Source: Chryseobacterium sp. 36-9 (lineage in GTDB: Bacteria > Bacteroidota > Bacteroidia > Flavobacteriales > Weeksellaceae). Taken from it: 54,608 nt of DNA. A program made the position numbers and the translations under genes. Location: the NCBI GenBank assembly GCA_001898785.1, contig MKVE01000031.1, forward strand, positions 32,862-87,469. The letters are read 5' to 3'. Each line of letters begins with the position of its first letter. Position 1 is the stretch's first letter. The notes under the pieces were generated by a model, which worked only from the letters and a program-made list of their open reading frames with translations, was not told the DNA's origin and did no database searches. Below are positions 8,442 to 17,439 of this stretch, in pieces.

Positions 8442-9914
8442 TCAAATTGTTTTATTAGCTTCTGTTGCTGCAATTTTTCCAGATATTATAGATGGTGGGA
8501 CACCCGGGCCAGGAACTGTTAACTGCCCTGTATAGAATAGATTTTTTATTTTTCTGTTTCTCAGAGACGGCTTCAATACAGCTGTCTGAGATAATGTATT
8601 CGCCAAGCCATAGGCATTACCTTCAAAAGCATTATAATCATTAACAAAATCATTGATGCAATAGCTTCTTTTGTAATCGATTTTTGAAACGAGATTGGAC
8701 GTTTTTGTATGTTTTTCAATCCTTTTTATCATTTCGGAAAAATACTTTTCGCGTATTTCTTCAGAATCGTTAATCCCGGTTGCAATTGGCATCAGTAAGA
8801 AAACATTTTCACAATTCTCCGGTGCTGTACTTTTATCTGTTTTGGAAGGACAGCAGACATAGAACAAAGGCTTGGAAGGCCATTTTTTGTCATTATAGAT
8901 TTCCTTGGTGTGGAGATCAAGATCATTTTCAAAGAATAAAGTATGATGTTTCAGATTAGGAATTTTTCTATTAAATCCCAAATAAAAAATCAAACACGAA
9001 GGAGCGAAGGTTTTCTTTTTCCAATACTTTTCATCATAATTTCTTTGATCTTCTGATAACAATTTTTGCTCTGTATGGTGATAATCCGATGAAGCAATAA
9101 CAGAATCAAACTCTAGTTTTTTGCCATCAACAATGATTCCCACAGCTTTCTTATTCTCTGTTATAATCTTTTCAACATTTGAATTAAGATGAATATTAGC
9201 ACCTTGTTCAGCAGCAATTTTTGCCATAGCTTCTATAACTTTAATAAAGCCGCCCATTGGATACCAGGTTCCCAATTTGTAGCCACCATAATTCATCAGA
9301 CTGTATAGGGCTGGAATATCTTTCGGAGCTGCTCCAAGAAATATCACAGGAAACTCCATTAAAGTAATCAGTTTTGGATTGGAAAAATATTTTCTGACAA
9401 ATTGATGAAAATTCGTTAACAAATCCAGTTTTAATGCACTTTTTGCAATAGTAGGAGAGACAAACTCAAACCAGGAATGACAAGGTTTGCTGACAAAATC
9501 CTTCATACCTACTTCATATTTATATTGGGCATCTTTCATAAAATCATCCAGCTTTTTTCCTGCACCTTTCTCTGTATGGTCAAAAAGATTTCTCATTTCT
9601 TCATAATCCTGGGGAATTTCCATGGTGCCATCAGAAAAAACCATTTCAAATTGTGGATTTAGCGGTATTAGATCATAAAAATCTTCTGTAGTTTTTCCAA
9701 AGTCTTTGAAAAAATCTTCAATAATATCCGGCATCCAATACCAACTTGGACCCATATCAAAGCTATAGCCATGATGTGTTTGGAAATTTCTTGCACGTCC
9801 TCCCAAACTGCTGTTTTTTTCAAAAATGTGCACCTCATTGCCTGTTTTGGCACAATAAGCCGCAGCAGACAATCCGGAAAAACCAGAACCTATAATTGCT
9901 ACTTTCTTTTTCAT
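8442..9914 (-). CDS. crtI: Phytoene desaturase
   Basis: A 490-residue FAD-dependent desaturase. The N-terminal Rossmann fold has VAIIGSGFSGL and the FEKNSSLGGRA segment. The C-terminus carries the CrtI signature FYTGQLTVPGPGVPPSIISG. It should convert phytoene to lycopene in four steps. The start ATG overlaps the stop of the MarR gene (ATGA), and its stop is one base before crtB. It is the first enzyme gene of the operon. The shorter open frames on the opposite strand are not genes. Confidence 0.95.
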   Translation of the reverse strand: MKKKVAIIGSGFSGLSAAAYCAKTGNEVHIFEKNSSLGGRARNFQTHHGYSFDMGPSWYWMPDIIEDFFKDFGKTTEDFYDLIPLNPQFEMVFSDGTMEIPQDYEEMRNLFDHTEKGAGKKLDDFMKDAQYKYEVGMKDFVSKPCHSWFEFVSPTIAKSALKLDLLTNFHQFVRKYFSNPKLITLMEFPVIFLGAAPKDIPALYSLMNYGGYKLGTWYPMGGFIKVIEAMAKIAAEQGANIHLNSNVEKIITENKKAVGIIVDGKKLEFDSVIASSDYHHTEQKLLSEDQRNYDEKYWKKKTFAPSCLIFYLGFNRKIPNLKHHTLFFENDLDLHTKEIYNDKKWPSKPLFYVCCPSKTDKSTAPENCENVFLLMPIATGINDSEEIREKYFSEMIKRIEKHTKTSNLVSKIDYKRSYCINDFVNDYNAFEGNAYGLANTLSQTAVLKPSLRNRKIKNLFYTGQLTVPGPGVPPSIISGKIAATEANKTI

Positions 9915-10591
9915 ATCAGGTTATTTCCCAAAGGATAATCTTTTAAAACTGTTTCCAGTAGTTGCTGGTTGTGTATATTTCTACTGAATATAGAATTATG
10001 AAACTGATCTAGTTTATCAAGAATTTTAATCAATTCCATTTTTTCGGTGTAATTCAAATTACCGGTAACAATACTGGAAGCTGTCCGGATTTTATCCATT
10101 TGTTTTTCTAAGGCTTCCAGTCCGGATTTTGTTATGTTTAGGACTTTTGTTCTCTTATCTGTTTTAGAATCAGTTTGTTCTACCCAACCTTGCTTGATAA
10201 GCCTGTTGATAATAAGAATACCGGCAGACTTGTCGTGAATATTTTTTTTTATCAGTTCCATTTTGGTCATGGATCCAAAAGCTTTCAGATTAATCAGGTA
10301 GATAAATTCTTCCTGAGTATTAAAACCAGATCCTGCAATTGCTGACTTAGAATATGTTTTGGCATAACGGTTCATATGAACCAATAAGGTGCTAATAACA
10401 CTTTCAGGTGATCTTCCGTTTTCCTTTCCTTCCCAATCCGGTTCATCATTAACTGATTTTCTTCTTATAACTTCCTTATTATAGATCCAGCTTTTGAATC
10501 CAGTGAGGTCATCAGAATAAATTTTTTTTGTGTTTTCAGAATCAAACTCCTCCAAAAGCTTTATGACGTCTTTTATAGTTTTGAAATTCAT
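9911..10591 (-). CDS. MarR-family transcriptional regulator of the carotenoid operon
   Basis: A 226-residue protein whose middle and end (about 70-200) form a MarR-type winged helix: the helix-turn-helix region MTKMELIKKNIHDKSAGILIINR is followed by a wing with KTDKRTKVLNIT. The N-terminal 70 residues are an extension not typical of short MarR proteins. A frame upstream to a TTG at 10612 exists, but that codon lies inside the probable -7 promoter element and first operator, so the ATG at 10589-10591 is chosen. It leads the crt operon and is expected to bind the two palindromes just upstream, giving autoregulation and control of pigment genes (inference). Confidence 0.85.
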   Translation of the reverse strand: MNFKTIKDVIKLLEEFDSENTKKIYSDDLTGFKSWIYNKEVIRRKSVNDEPDWEGKENGRSPESVISTLLVHMNRYAKTYSKSAIAGSGFNTQEEFIYLINLKAFGSMTKMELIKKNIHDKSAGILIINRLIKQGWVEQTDSKTDKRTKVLNITKSGLEALEKQMDKIRTASSIVTGNLNYTEKMELIKILDKLDQFHNSIFSRNIHNQQLLETVLKDYPLGNNLI

Positions 10592-10604
10592 TAAATCAAT
10601 TTTA

Positions 10605-10649
10605 GTATACAAATATACTTATTTATATAAATTTAGTATAATAATATAC
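10605..10649 (-). promoter_or_regulatory. Two palindromic operators over the carotenoid operon promoter
   Basis: Two 14-bp palindromes of the form GTATA-N4-TATAC lie at 10605-10618 (extended to 16 bp as AGTATA CAAA TATACT) and 10636-10649. Their centres are 31 bp apart, close to three helix turns. The plus-strand 18-mers starting at TTTAGTATA differ at only two positions. On the minus strand the first palindrome contains TATATTTG (10610-10617), a match to the Bacteroidota -7 element TAnnTTTG. A bound dimer there would block the promoter. No good -33 TTG at the right distance was seen. Confidence 0.7.
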
Positions 10650-10812
10650 ATCAATAATGAGACCAAATACCAAAATCAAACAATTGTTTTAAAATTTCTT
10701 AAATGATAATTCTATATTCTTAAAAAATTATTAAAAATTCTAAAGTTTTAAAAATTTTATAATTTGTGGAACTGTAGTTGTGATAATTATAAAAATTTAA
10801 AATAAAAAGGTT

Positions 10813-11376
10813 ATGAAAACGGAATTAAAAATTAAAAGCTTAATGTTTGGATTATCTTTAATTGCAGCAAACTATTTAACTGCGCAGACTAATCCAACAA
10901 CCAATGATACAATCAATAATAATCAGACAACCCAAACGCAAACAGCCGGAACAACTAACCCAGAAATTGAAGCATTAAAACAAAAAATTGCTGCAAAGCC
11001 AGACGATACGCAAGCTCTAGTAGGTTTGGCAACGGCTTATCAAAATGCCAATGACTGGACATCAGCCATCGCAACGTGGAATAAAATTACAACAGTAATT
11101 CCGGATTGGGCGCCAGCTTATTATAGTATTGGATATGCCAACCAATCTGCGAAAAACAATGAAGCTGCTAAAGCCGCTTATGAGCAATACATTAGCAAGG
11201 TAAAGCCTGAAGAAGTTGAAGCGAATAAACAGAATCTGGCTTACGCATATTTTTTCATAGCATTCTTGGATAAGGATACTGATAAAGAAAAAGCCAAACA
11301 ATATATTGCTAAATCTTTACAATATGACAGCACCAATCAGGATGCGCTTAATCTAAGCAAAAGCTTGATGAACTAG
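10813..11376 (+). CDS. Exported tetratricopeptide-repeat protein
   Basis: A 187-residue protein. The N-terminus is a signal peptide (basic KTELKIK, hydrophobic core, probable cleavage after LTAQ near residue 25). A Thr/Asn/Gln-rich linker (about 26-52) follows, then about three TPR units (56-165) with typical W/G/Y/A spacing (DDTQALVGLATAYQNAND). It is probably periplasmic or surface exposed and would act as a protein-contact scaffold. It stands alone, diverging from the crt operon, and ends in a bidirectional terminator. No specific partner is suggested by the context. Confidence 0.85.
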   Translation: MKTELKIKSLMFGLSLIAANYLTAQTNPTTNDTINNNQTTQTQTAGTTNPEIEALKQKIAAKPDDTQALVGLATAYQNANDWTSAIATWNKITTVIPDWAPAYYSIGYANQSAKNNEAAKAAYEQYISKVKPEEVEANKQNLAYAYFFIAFLDKDTDKEKAKQYIAKSLQYDSTNQDALNLSKSLMN

Positions 11377-11397
11377 AATCAAATTTTTCAATAAATA

Positions 11398-11426
11398 AAA
11401 AGACGCTTATAATTTAAGCGTCTTTT
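11398..11426. terminator. Bidirectional terminator between convergent genes
   Basis: AAAAGACGCTTA (11398-11409) pairs perfectly with TAAGCGTCTTTT (11415-11426) across loop TAATT. There are A/T runs on both sides, so it can end both the TPR gene (+) and the DUF4349-like gene (-). Confidence 0.85.
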
Positions 11427-11431
11427 GCGTT

Positions 11432-12352
11432 TTATATATTTTCACTAGAATCTATATCATTTTTTTCAGGATCTTTATCTTTTGATTTCTTTTTGTAAAA
11501 ATAATAAGCAATTCCACCAATTAAAAACACCGGCCAAAAGGGCAGAAGAAACAACAAAATATCTCCAATCACTTTCCAGCCGGAAGAAATCGCATCTGCA
11601 GATTTTGCACCAAAGCTTTTGGTTTGTTGCGATTCATCTGGTTGCAGGTGATTATCATATAAAGTAATATCAAGATTACAAAGCTTGTTAGCATTATAAG
11701 AATCGCCTTTAACTTCCAGATTTTTGTTATGAAGTTTTCCCAACATCGAAAGATCTTCTACAAGATAATCAAACTTGTCATAAGGAACTTTTGCAGTTAA
11801 ATATAAAGTCTGAAGCTCATCATTACTGACTAAATTTTCCGTATTGATAACACCATCATATTTTCTGATAATATCTCTTACCGATTGTTTTGCTATAGAA
11901 ATGTCATCCACATTCAGCTCAACAGAACCATTTTTCACCATTGCATTAGCAACAGGTTCTTTTTTCACAGGCTCTTTATAAATAACTTTGGTAATGGTTT
12001 TCGGTTTCGGAATTTCTTTTTTAATTTGATTTTTGATTGAATCAATTGTTGTGGCTACTTTTTTGTCTTCGATATCTTTTTTGAATTTCTCGACATTGTC
12101 CGCAATAGAATCTATTTTCTCTTTGCTCTTATCAAAAACTTTCTCGATTTCTTCTTTATTTTTAATCAGATCTTTAGCTTTCAGATTTACCGAATCCAAA
12201 ACGGAATTTGTATCAAGATTATTTACAGTTTCAGAAGCTTTATCAATTAAAGAATCTGCGTTGGCAATTGTATTATTAGCTTCTTGTAAATCTGCTTTTT
12301 TACACATCGTGAGTGTGCTTAAAATAACGGCGGTCAATAGTAATTTTTTCAT
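11432..12352 (-). CDS. DUF4349-like lipoprotein
   Basis: A 306-residue protein. The start at 12352 gives MKKLLLTAVILSTLTMC, a clear lipoprotein signal with Cys17; the open frame further upstream to 12454 has no signal-like start and is rejected. Residues about 25-125 are Lys/Glu/Asp-rich and likely coiled coil, followed by a Pro/Lys linker. Residues about 145-235 carry the DUF4349 pattern (VDDISIAKQSVRDIIRKYDG, then TAKVPYDKFDYLVEDL). A membrane helix near the C-terminus (IGDILLFLLPFWPVFLIGG) is followed by a basic and acidic tail. It would span or bridge envelope layers. Function is unknown for the family. Confidence 0.82.
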   Translation of the reverse strand: MKKLLLTAVILSTLTMCKKADLQEANNTIANADSLIDKASETVNNLDTNSVLDSVNLKAKDLIKNKEEIEKVFDKSKEKIDSIADNVEKFKKDIEDKKVATTIDSIKNQIKKEIPKPKTITKVIYKEPVKKEPVANAMVKNGSVELNVDDISIAKQSVRDIIRKYDGVINTENLVSNDELQTLYLTAKVPYDKFDYLVEDLSMLGKLHNKNLEVKGDSYNANKLCNLDITLYDNHLQPDESQQTKSFGAKSADAISSGWKVIGDILLFLLPFWPVFLIGGIAYYFYKKKSKDKDPEKNDIDSSENI

Positions 12353-12487
12353 TGGGATAATTTTATGATGTAAAGCTATCCCGAAACGAAAAGAATGATT
12401 TGTAAATGAATCCGAAACTTTTTGTAATATTATAACTAAATGAAAACCAAGCATTTAAATTTATTTTACAAGTAATTTACAAAACAA

Positions 12488-12512
12488 AAAGCATCCGAAT
12501 ATTGGATGCTTT
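12488..12512 (-). terminator. Terminator after prfC
   Basis: AAAGCATCC (12488-12496) pairs with GGATGCTTT (12504-12512), loop GAATATT. Read on the minus strand it is followed by a T-rich run, placing it 28 bases after the prfC stop. Confidence 0.78.
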
Positions 12513-12539
12513 GTAATTATATTAATTGAGTTTTATTAA

Positions 12540-14132
12540 TTAAAAATGCTTAAACTCACTGATAAAATGCAGTTTCACATTCGGAAACTTTTCCTGCGTC
12601 ATATGGATTGTGAAAGACGAATCGGCTAAGAAAACCAATTGGTCATATTTGTCTCTTGCTAAGAAACGCTGCTTCAATCTCGCAAATTCTTTGAATTCTT
12701 CAGACTTTTCATCCGCTTCCACCCAACACGCTTTGTGAATGCTGATAGGTTCGTAAGAACATTTTGCGCCATATTCGTGTTCCAGACGGTATTGGATAAC
12801 CTCATACTGAAGCGCACCAACCGTTCCGATGATTTTTCTGTTGTTCATTTCCAGCGTAAAGAGCTGCGCAACACCTTCATCCATCAACTGGTCAACACCT
12901 TTTGCTAGTTGCTTAGCTTTCAACGGGTCATTATTATTGATATAACGGAAATGTTCCGGAGAGAAACTCGGAATACCTTTGAAATTCAGTTTTTCACCGG
13001 CTGTCAGCGTATCACCAATCCGGAAACTTCCCGTATCGTGAAGCCCTACAATATCGCCAGGGAAACTCTCGTCCACCACTTCTTTTTTGTCTGCAAAGAA
13101 AGCGTTAGGAGAGGAGAACTTCATTTTTTTACCTTCTCTTACAAGGAGATAATTTTCATTTCTTTTAAACGTTCCCGACACGATTTTCACAAACGCCAGA
13201 CGGTCTCTGTGCTTCGGGTCCATATTCGCGTGGATTTTGAACACAAACCCTGTAAAATTCTGTTCTTCCGGCTTTACCAATCTCGTTTCACTTTCTTTCG
13301 GCTGTGGCATTGGTGCAATATCAATGAAAGCATTCAATAACTCACGAACTCCGAAATTATTAAGAGCAGAACCAAAGAAAACAGGCTGCAAATTACCATT
13401 CATATAATCCTCACGATTAAACTCAGGATAAACAGACTGTATTAAATCCAGTTCTTCACGCAGCGTTGTCGCCGCTTTTACACCAACCAGTTCATCAATC
13501 TGAGGATCATTGATATCATCAATTTTCAGAGATTCCCCAACTTTCTGTTTCTTCTCTTCCAAGAACAGCTGAATATTATTTTCCCAAATATTATAAATCC
13601 CCTGGAAGTCGCTTCCCATACCGATCGGCAGAGAAAGCGGGCAAACCGTCAAACCTAGTTTTTGTTCAACTTCATCCAGCAAATCAAAAGCATCTTTACC
13701 TTCACGGTCAAGCTTGTTGATGAAAACAATCATCGGAATGTTTCTCATTCTGCAAACCTGAACCAGTTTTTCCGTCTGTTCTTCAACTCCTTTTGCAACG
13801 TCAATTACCACAATTACAGAGTCAACCGCAGTCAATGTTCGGTACGTATCTTCCGCAAAATCCTTGTGACCAGGCGTATCCAGAATATTGATTTTGTGGT
13901 CTCTGTATTCAAAAGCCAATACCGATGTCGCCACCGAAATCCCTCTCTGACGCTCGATTTCCATAAAGTCGGATGTTGCACCTTTCTTGATTTTATTGGA
14001 TTTTACAGCACCGGCTTCCTGAATCGCTCCTCCAAAAAGCAGGAGTTTTTCCGTCAACGTGGTTTTTCCCGCATCGGGGTGGGAGATGATTCCGAAAGTT
14101 TTTCGTTTGCTGATTTCTTGTTCTAAAGACAT
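12540..14132 (-). CDS. prfC: Peptide chain release factor 3
   Basis: A 530-residue translational GTPase. It has the P loop SHPDAGKTTLTE, the G3 motif DTPGHKDF, the G4 motif NKLDRE, and the RF3-specific N-terminus with GAVKSNKIKKGATSDFMEIERQRGISV. Domains II and III follow to a normal C-terminus. It recycles RF1 and RF2 from the ribosome after peptide release. It is monocistronic, with its own terminator, and a 570-bp non-coding stretch lies upstream. The start ATG at 14130-14132 gives the usual N-terminus MSLEQEISKRKTFGIISHPD. Confidence 0.97.
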   Translation of the reverse strand: MSLEQEISKRKTFGIISHPDAGKTTLTEKLLLFGGAIQEAGAVKSNKIKKGATSDFMEIERQRGISVATSVLAFEYRDHKINILDTPGHKDFAEDTYRTLTAVDSVIVVIDVAKGVEEQTEKLVQVCRMRNIPMIVFINKLDREGKDAFDLLDEVEQKLGLTVCPLSLPIGMGSDFQGIYNIWENNIQLFLEEKKQKVGESLKIDDINDPQIDELVGVKAATTLREELDLIQSVYPEFNREDYMNGNLQPVFFGSALNNFGVRELLNAFIDIAPMPQPKESETRLVKPEEQNFTGFVFKIHANMDPKHRDRLAFVKIVSGTFKRNENYLLVREGKKMKFSSPNAFFADKKEVVDESFPGDIVGLHDTGSFRIGDTLTAGEKLNFKGIPSFSPEHFRYINNNDPLKAKQLAKGVDQLMDEGVAQLFTLEMNNRKIIGTVGALQYEVIQYRLEHEYGAKCSYEPISIHKACWVEADEKSEEFKEFARLKQRFLARDKYDQLVFLADSSFTIHMTQEKFPNVKLHFISEFKHF

Positions 14133-14224
14133 AATAAAATTTGAGACTGCAAAAATCGTGATTTTTATCGGATTTTGAAAATCGAGTTTTACTCAAAGAA
14201 AATCTTTAAATATTAATTTAAGAG

Positions 14225-14299
14225 TCTCGCAGATTATTCAGATTTAGCAGATTGAAAAATCATTAAAATAAATCAGTTCAATTTGCTAAATCTGCGAGA
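14225..14299. repeat. Imperfect inverted repeat, long hairpin
   Basis: AGATTTAGCAGATTGAA (14240-14256) pairs with TTCAATTTGCTAAATCT (14277-14293) with one mismatch. Outside it, TCTCGCAGA (14225-14233) can pair with TCTGCGAGA (14291-14299), so two alternative foldings compete for the right arm. It is not followed by a T tract for either neighbouring gene and is far from a stop codon, so it does not look like a terminator. Confidence 0.65.
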
Positions 14300-14544
14300 A
14301 GAGTTTTTACGTATTATTTAAGGAGCCTAATCCCGCTTGTAGTTTATACTGAGCCTGTCGAAGTGCTGTATGTTTTTTGTCACAGAAGTTTTGTCATCGA
14401 AAACAAATTTCAAATTAAGACAAAAAAGGATGCCGCTGCAAAACGAAGTTTCGACGATCCAAATTATAAATAAAAAACTCAGAGTCAATCGGGGCTAGGG
14501 ATTTTGTTTTCAAATCAACAGTGATGAATAAATAGAATTTAGTC

Positions 14545-14651
14545 TAAACAGATTGCAGAAACCAAAACTCAACTGTATTTTATTTTAAACAGACTGCGCA
14601 AACCAAAACTCAACTGTGTTTTGTTCTAAACAGACTGCAGGAATCAGATGG
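14545..14651. repeat. 41-bp tandem repeat, about 2.6 copies
   Basis: Copies begin TAAACAGA at 14545, 14586 and 14627, giving an exact 41-bp period. Copies 1 and 2 share the core ACCAAAACTCAACTGT and differ at a handful of positions; copy 3 diverges after about 16 bases. It lies about 50-160 bp past the end of the MFS gene. Confidence 0.8.
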
Positions 14652-14702
14652 TTGTCAGTCCGAGGCTCCCGAAGACATTCAATAAATAAATTCATTATTA
14701 AG

Positions 14703-15887
14703 TTATTTAGATTGATTCATTTTCAGATAATAAGCCAAAGCTAAACCAATTAACACAATCCCGATACTGAAAGGAAAAATATAAGGCAATCCAAATACAT
14801 CAGCGACACCGCCAATCAATGGACCTGTAACTCCCAGAGAAATATCAATGAACAAACCGTAACCTGCCAAAGCTGAACCCTGATTGGACGAAGGAACGGT
14901 TTTCATTGCCATTACGCCCAAAGCCGGGAATATCAATGAAAACCCCAAACCCGTAATTCCTGCACCAATCAATGCGAAATACGGATGATAAGACAATGTA
15001 ATAATGGTTAAACCTAAGCCTTCCACAGCAAGACTTACAATCGCAACGTTGATTCCACCAAATCGGTTAATCGCATTACTGAAAACCAATCTGCCGGTAA
15101 CAAACAAAACCCCAAAAACCGACAAACACATCGCACCATTTTGCCAATGGTAATAATCGTAATAAAGTGTAATAAAAGTCGAAATGGTTGCAAATCCTAG
15201 TCCGCCAAAAGCCAGGCAAAGCCCAAAAGGCGCTACTTTTCCCAGAACATTCCAGAAAGATTTTTGTTCTTCTTCAGAATGTTTTCCCGTTCGGTTTTCT
15301 TTCGATTTTGCTATGAAAAATCCGATTAATCCTAACAAAATAACTAGAATTCCTAAACCGTAAAAATTGAAATGTTTTACAATCGTAACACCCAAGGATG
15401 CGCCAATTGCCAAAGCGCCGTAACACGCCACACCATTATAAGAAATAATCTTTGGTGTATGTTTTTCACCTAAAGTCATAATTGCCCAGTTAATCGGACT
15501 TGCCCCAATCATTCCTTCTGCACAGCCCGTAAAAAATCGGGTAATAATCAGAAATAATAGGCTGACAATAGGTGATAATCTGAAATAATACGCCATTACC
15601 AATACCAAACCTGTAAAGGAAAAGCTGATCATACTTGCCAAAACGGCAGGCTTTGGGCCTTTGCTGTCAATGATTTTTCCTGAGTAAGCTCTCATCAAAA
15701 AGGTCATCACATATTGTAAACTAATCACAATTCCTGCTACCAACATACTGAAGCCAAGACCTTTGTTGATAAAAATAGGTAAAACGGATAATGATAATCC
15801 AATGATAAAATAGCCTATAAAAGTGAAAAATACATAGGAAATAATGGAATATGAGAAATTCTTGCTTTGTCCGATCGTTGCATCCAT
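14703..15887 (-). CDS. MFS transporter, YhhS-like
   Basis: A 394-residue major facilitator with about twelve hydrophobic segments. The N-terminal half has the pattern seen in the YhhS group of MFS proteins (IGLSLSVLPIFI, GFSMLVAGIVISLQY, RAYSGKIIDSKGPK as the loop 2-3 motif, WAIMTLGEKHTPKIISYNGVACYGA). Substrates of this group are poorly known; drug or sugar efflux has been proposed for relatives. It is monocistronic and divergent from aspA. The start is the ATG at 15885-15887. Confidence 0.85.
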   Translation of the reverse strand: MDATIGQSKNFSYSIISYVFFTFIGYFIIGLSLSVLPIFINKGLGFSMLVAGIVISLQYVMTFLMRAYSGKIIDSKGPKPAVLASMISFSFTGLVLVMAYYFRLSPIVSLLFLIITRFFTGCAEGMIGASPINWAIMTLGEKHTPKIISYNGVACYGALAIGASLGVTIVKHFNFYGLGILVILLGLIGFFIAKSKENRTGKHSEEEQKSFWNVLGKVAPFGLCLAFGGLGFATISTFITLYYDYYHWQNGAMCLSVFGVLFVTGRLVFSNAINRFGGINVAIVSLAVEGLGLTIITLSYHPYFALIGAGITGLGFSLIFPALGVMAMKTVPSSNQGSALAGYGLFIDISLGVTGPLIGGVADVFGLPYIFPFSIGIVLIGLALAYYLKMNQSK

Positions 15888-15906
15888 AACATTAAAATCA
15901 AAGGTG

Positions 15907-15914
15907 CAAAGTTA
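15907..15914 (-). promoter_or_regulatory. Promoter -7 element of the MFS gene
   Basis: On the minus strand TAACTTTG matches TAnnTTTG exactly, 19 bases before the ATG. No TTG was found at the ideal -33 distance. Confidence 0.45.
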
Positions 15915-15981
15915 CTTCGGAAAAATGAGTTAAAATAATTTTGGGTTGTGAATTAAAAGATAATTTTAAAGCCTTCGCACG

Positions 15982-16011
15982 TTATAAATTCTTCCAAAAT
16001 CAGTAACTTTC
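15982..16011 (+). promoter_or_regulatory. Candidate aspA promoter
   Basis: TAACTTTC (16004-16011, seven of eight to TAnnTTTG) stands 19 bases after TTA (15982-15984, two of three to TTG). The box ends 9 bases before the aspA ATG, so the leader would be very short. Confidence 0.45.
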
Positions 16012-16020
16012 CGCTTTCAA

Positions 16021-17439
16021 ATGAGAAAAATGGAACAATACAGAATAGAAAGCGATTTGCTTGGGGAATTGGAAGTTCCCGCAAATGCCTATTATGGAGT
16101 GCAAACGCAGCGTGCTATTAATAATTTCAATATTTCAGGTCAGAGATTATTCTCTTATCCTGAGTTCATCAACGCTTTGGCTTATATCAAAAAAGGAGCG
16201 GCAAAAACCAATTATGAATTAGGTCTTCTTGAAGAAAATCTTTATCAAAATATTATCAAAGCATGCGACAAAGTTATTTCAGGAAAATATAACCAGGAAT
16301 TCCCGATTGATATGATACAAGGCGGCGCCGGGACTTCCGTGAATATGAATGCCAACGAAGTTATTGCTAATATTACTCTGGAACTTTTGGGCCACCAAAA
16401 AGGAGAATACCAGTATTGTTCACCTAATGATCACATTAATCTATCCCAATCCACCAATGATGTCTATCCAAGTGCGATAAAGATTGCGCTTTATAATATG
16501 AACAAGGTTTTAGTTGAAAAACTGAAATTAATTATTGAAGCTTTTCGCCAAAAAGGAATTGCGTTTCAGGATGTTATCAAAATGGGAAGAACTCAGCTTC
16601 AGGATGCAGTTCCAATGACTATGGGGCAGGAATTCGAAGCCTTTGCCGCAACTTTGGAAGAAGATATCGAAAAATTAAATAATAATGCGCTTCTCTTTGT
16701 AGAAGTCAATATGGGCGCAACAGCCATTGGAACTGGCTTAAATGCTCCAAAAGGTTATGCTAAAAGATGCGCAGAGAATCTGGCAGAAATCACCGGAATC
16801 CCTATTGTTTCCGCACCGGATCTTGTAGAAGCTACACCAGATACTGGCGCTTACGTCATCTATTCGTCGGCGATGAAAAGAATGGCTGTAAAACTATCAA
16901 AAATTTGTAATGACCTGAGATTACTTTCATCCGGTCCGCGAGCAGGATTGTACGAAATCAATCTTCCACCAATGCAGCCTGGTTCTTCGATTATGCCTGG
17001 AAAAGTCAATCCTGTGATTCCGGAAGTTGTCAATCAGGTTTGTTATAAAGTGATCGGAAACGATTTGACAGTGACATTTGCAGCAGAAGCCGGACAATTG
17101 CAGCTTAATGTGATGGAACCTGTACTTTGTCACGCTATTATGGAGAACATCCATTTTCTATGTAATGCGTTGGATACGCTTCGGGAAAAATGTGTTTCAG
17201 GAATTACGGCTAACAAAGAAGTTTGCCTTAATATGGTGAAGCACAGCATAGGAATTGTAACAGCCCTGAATCCGTATATCGGTTATAAAAATTCAACAAA
17301 AATCGCCAAGGAAGCTTTGGAAACCGGGAAAAGTGTTTATAATCTTGTGATAGAACACCAATTGCTATCACAGGAGAAGTTAGACGAAATTCTTGATCCG
17401 AAAAACATGCTGAATCCACACAATAAATTTACAGTTTAA
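16021..17439 (+). CDS. aspA: Aspartate ammonia-lyase
   Basis: A 472-residue member of the fumarase/aspartase superfamily. It has the signature loop GSSIMPGKVNP with the catalytic Ser, the motif SPNDHINLSQSTNDVYPSA, and GRTQLQDAVPMT. The N-terminus YRIESDLLGELEVPANAYYG is typical of aspartase rather than fumarase. It interconverts L-aspartate with fumarate and ammonia. The start may be 16021 or the Met at 16030, both giving the full domain. Its stop overlaps the next start (TAATG), so it is cotranscribed with a methyltransferase and glycosyltransferase genes, an unusual grouping. Confidence 0.95.
   Translation: MRKMEQYRIESDLLGELEVPANAYYGVQTQRAINNFNISGQRLFSYPEFINALAYIKKGAAKTNYELGLLEENLYQNIIKACDKVISGKYNQEFPIDMIQGGAGTSVNMNANEVIANITLELLGHQKGEYQYCSPNDHINLSQSTNDVYPSAIKIALYNMNKVLVEKLKLIIEAFRQKGIAFQDVIKMGRTQLQDAVPMTMGQEFEAFAATLEEDIEKLNNNALLFVEVNMGATAIGTGLNAPKGYAKRCAENLAEITGIPIVSAPDLVEATPDTGAYVIYSSAMKRMAVKLSKICNDLRLLSSGPRAGLYEINLPPMQPGSSIMPGKVNPVIPEVVNQVCYKVIGNDLTVTFAAEAGQLQLNVMEPVLCHAIMENIHFLCNALDTLREKCVSGITANKEVCLNMVKHSIGIVTALNPYIGYKNSTKIAKEALETGKSVYNLVIEHQLLSQEKLDEILDPKNMLNPHNKFTV

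Larger units (their letters stand above)
14133..14702. other. 570-bp non-coding stretch between prfC and an MFS gene
   Basis: No open frame with gene-like features was seen on either strand. It holds the prfC upstream region (about 14133-14220), an imperfect inverted repeat (14225-14299), a short motif ACTGAGCCTGTCGAAGT (14348-14364), and a 41-bp tandem repeat (14545-14651). The middle part (about 14400-14540) shows no recognisable element. Confidence 0.6.

Noticed and set aside
11432-12454. Longer form of the DUF4349-like protein starting at 12454
   Set aside because: The extra 34 residues hide a perfect lipoprotein signal that begins at the internal ATG at 12352.
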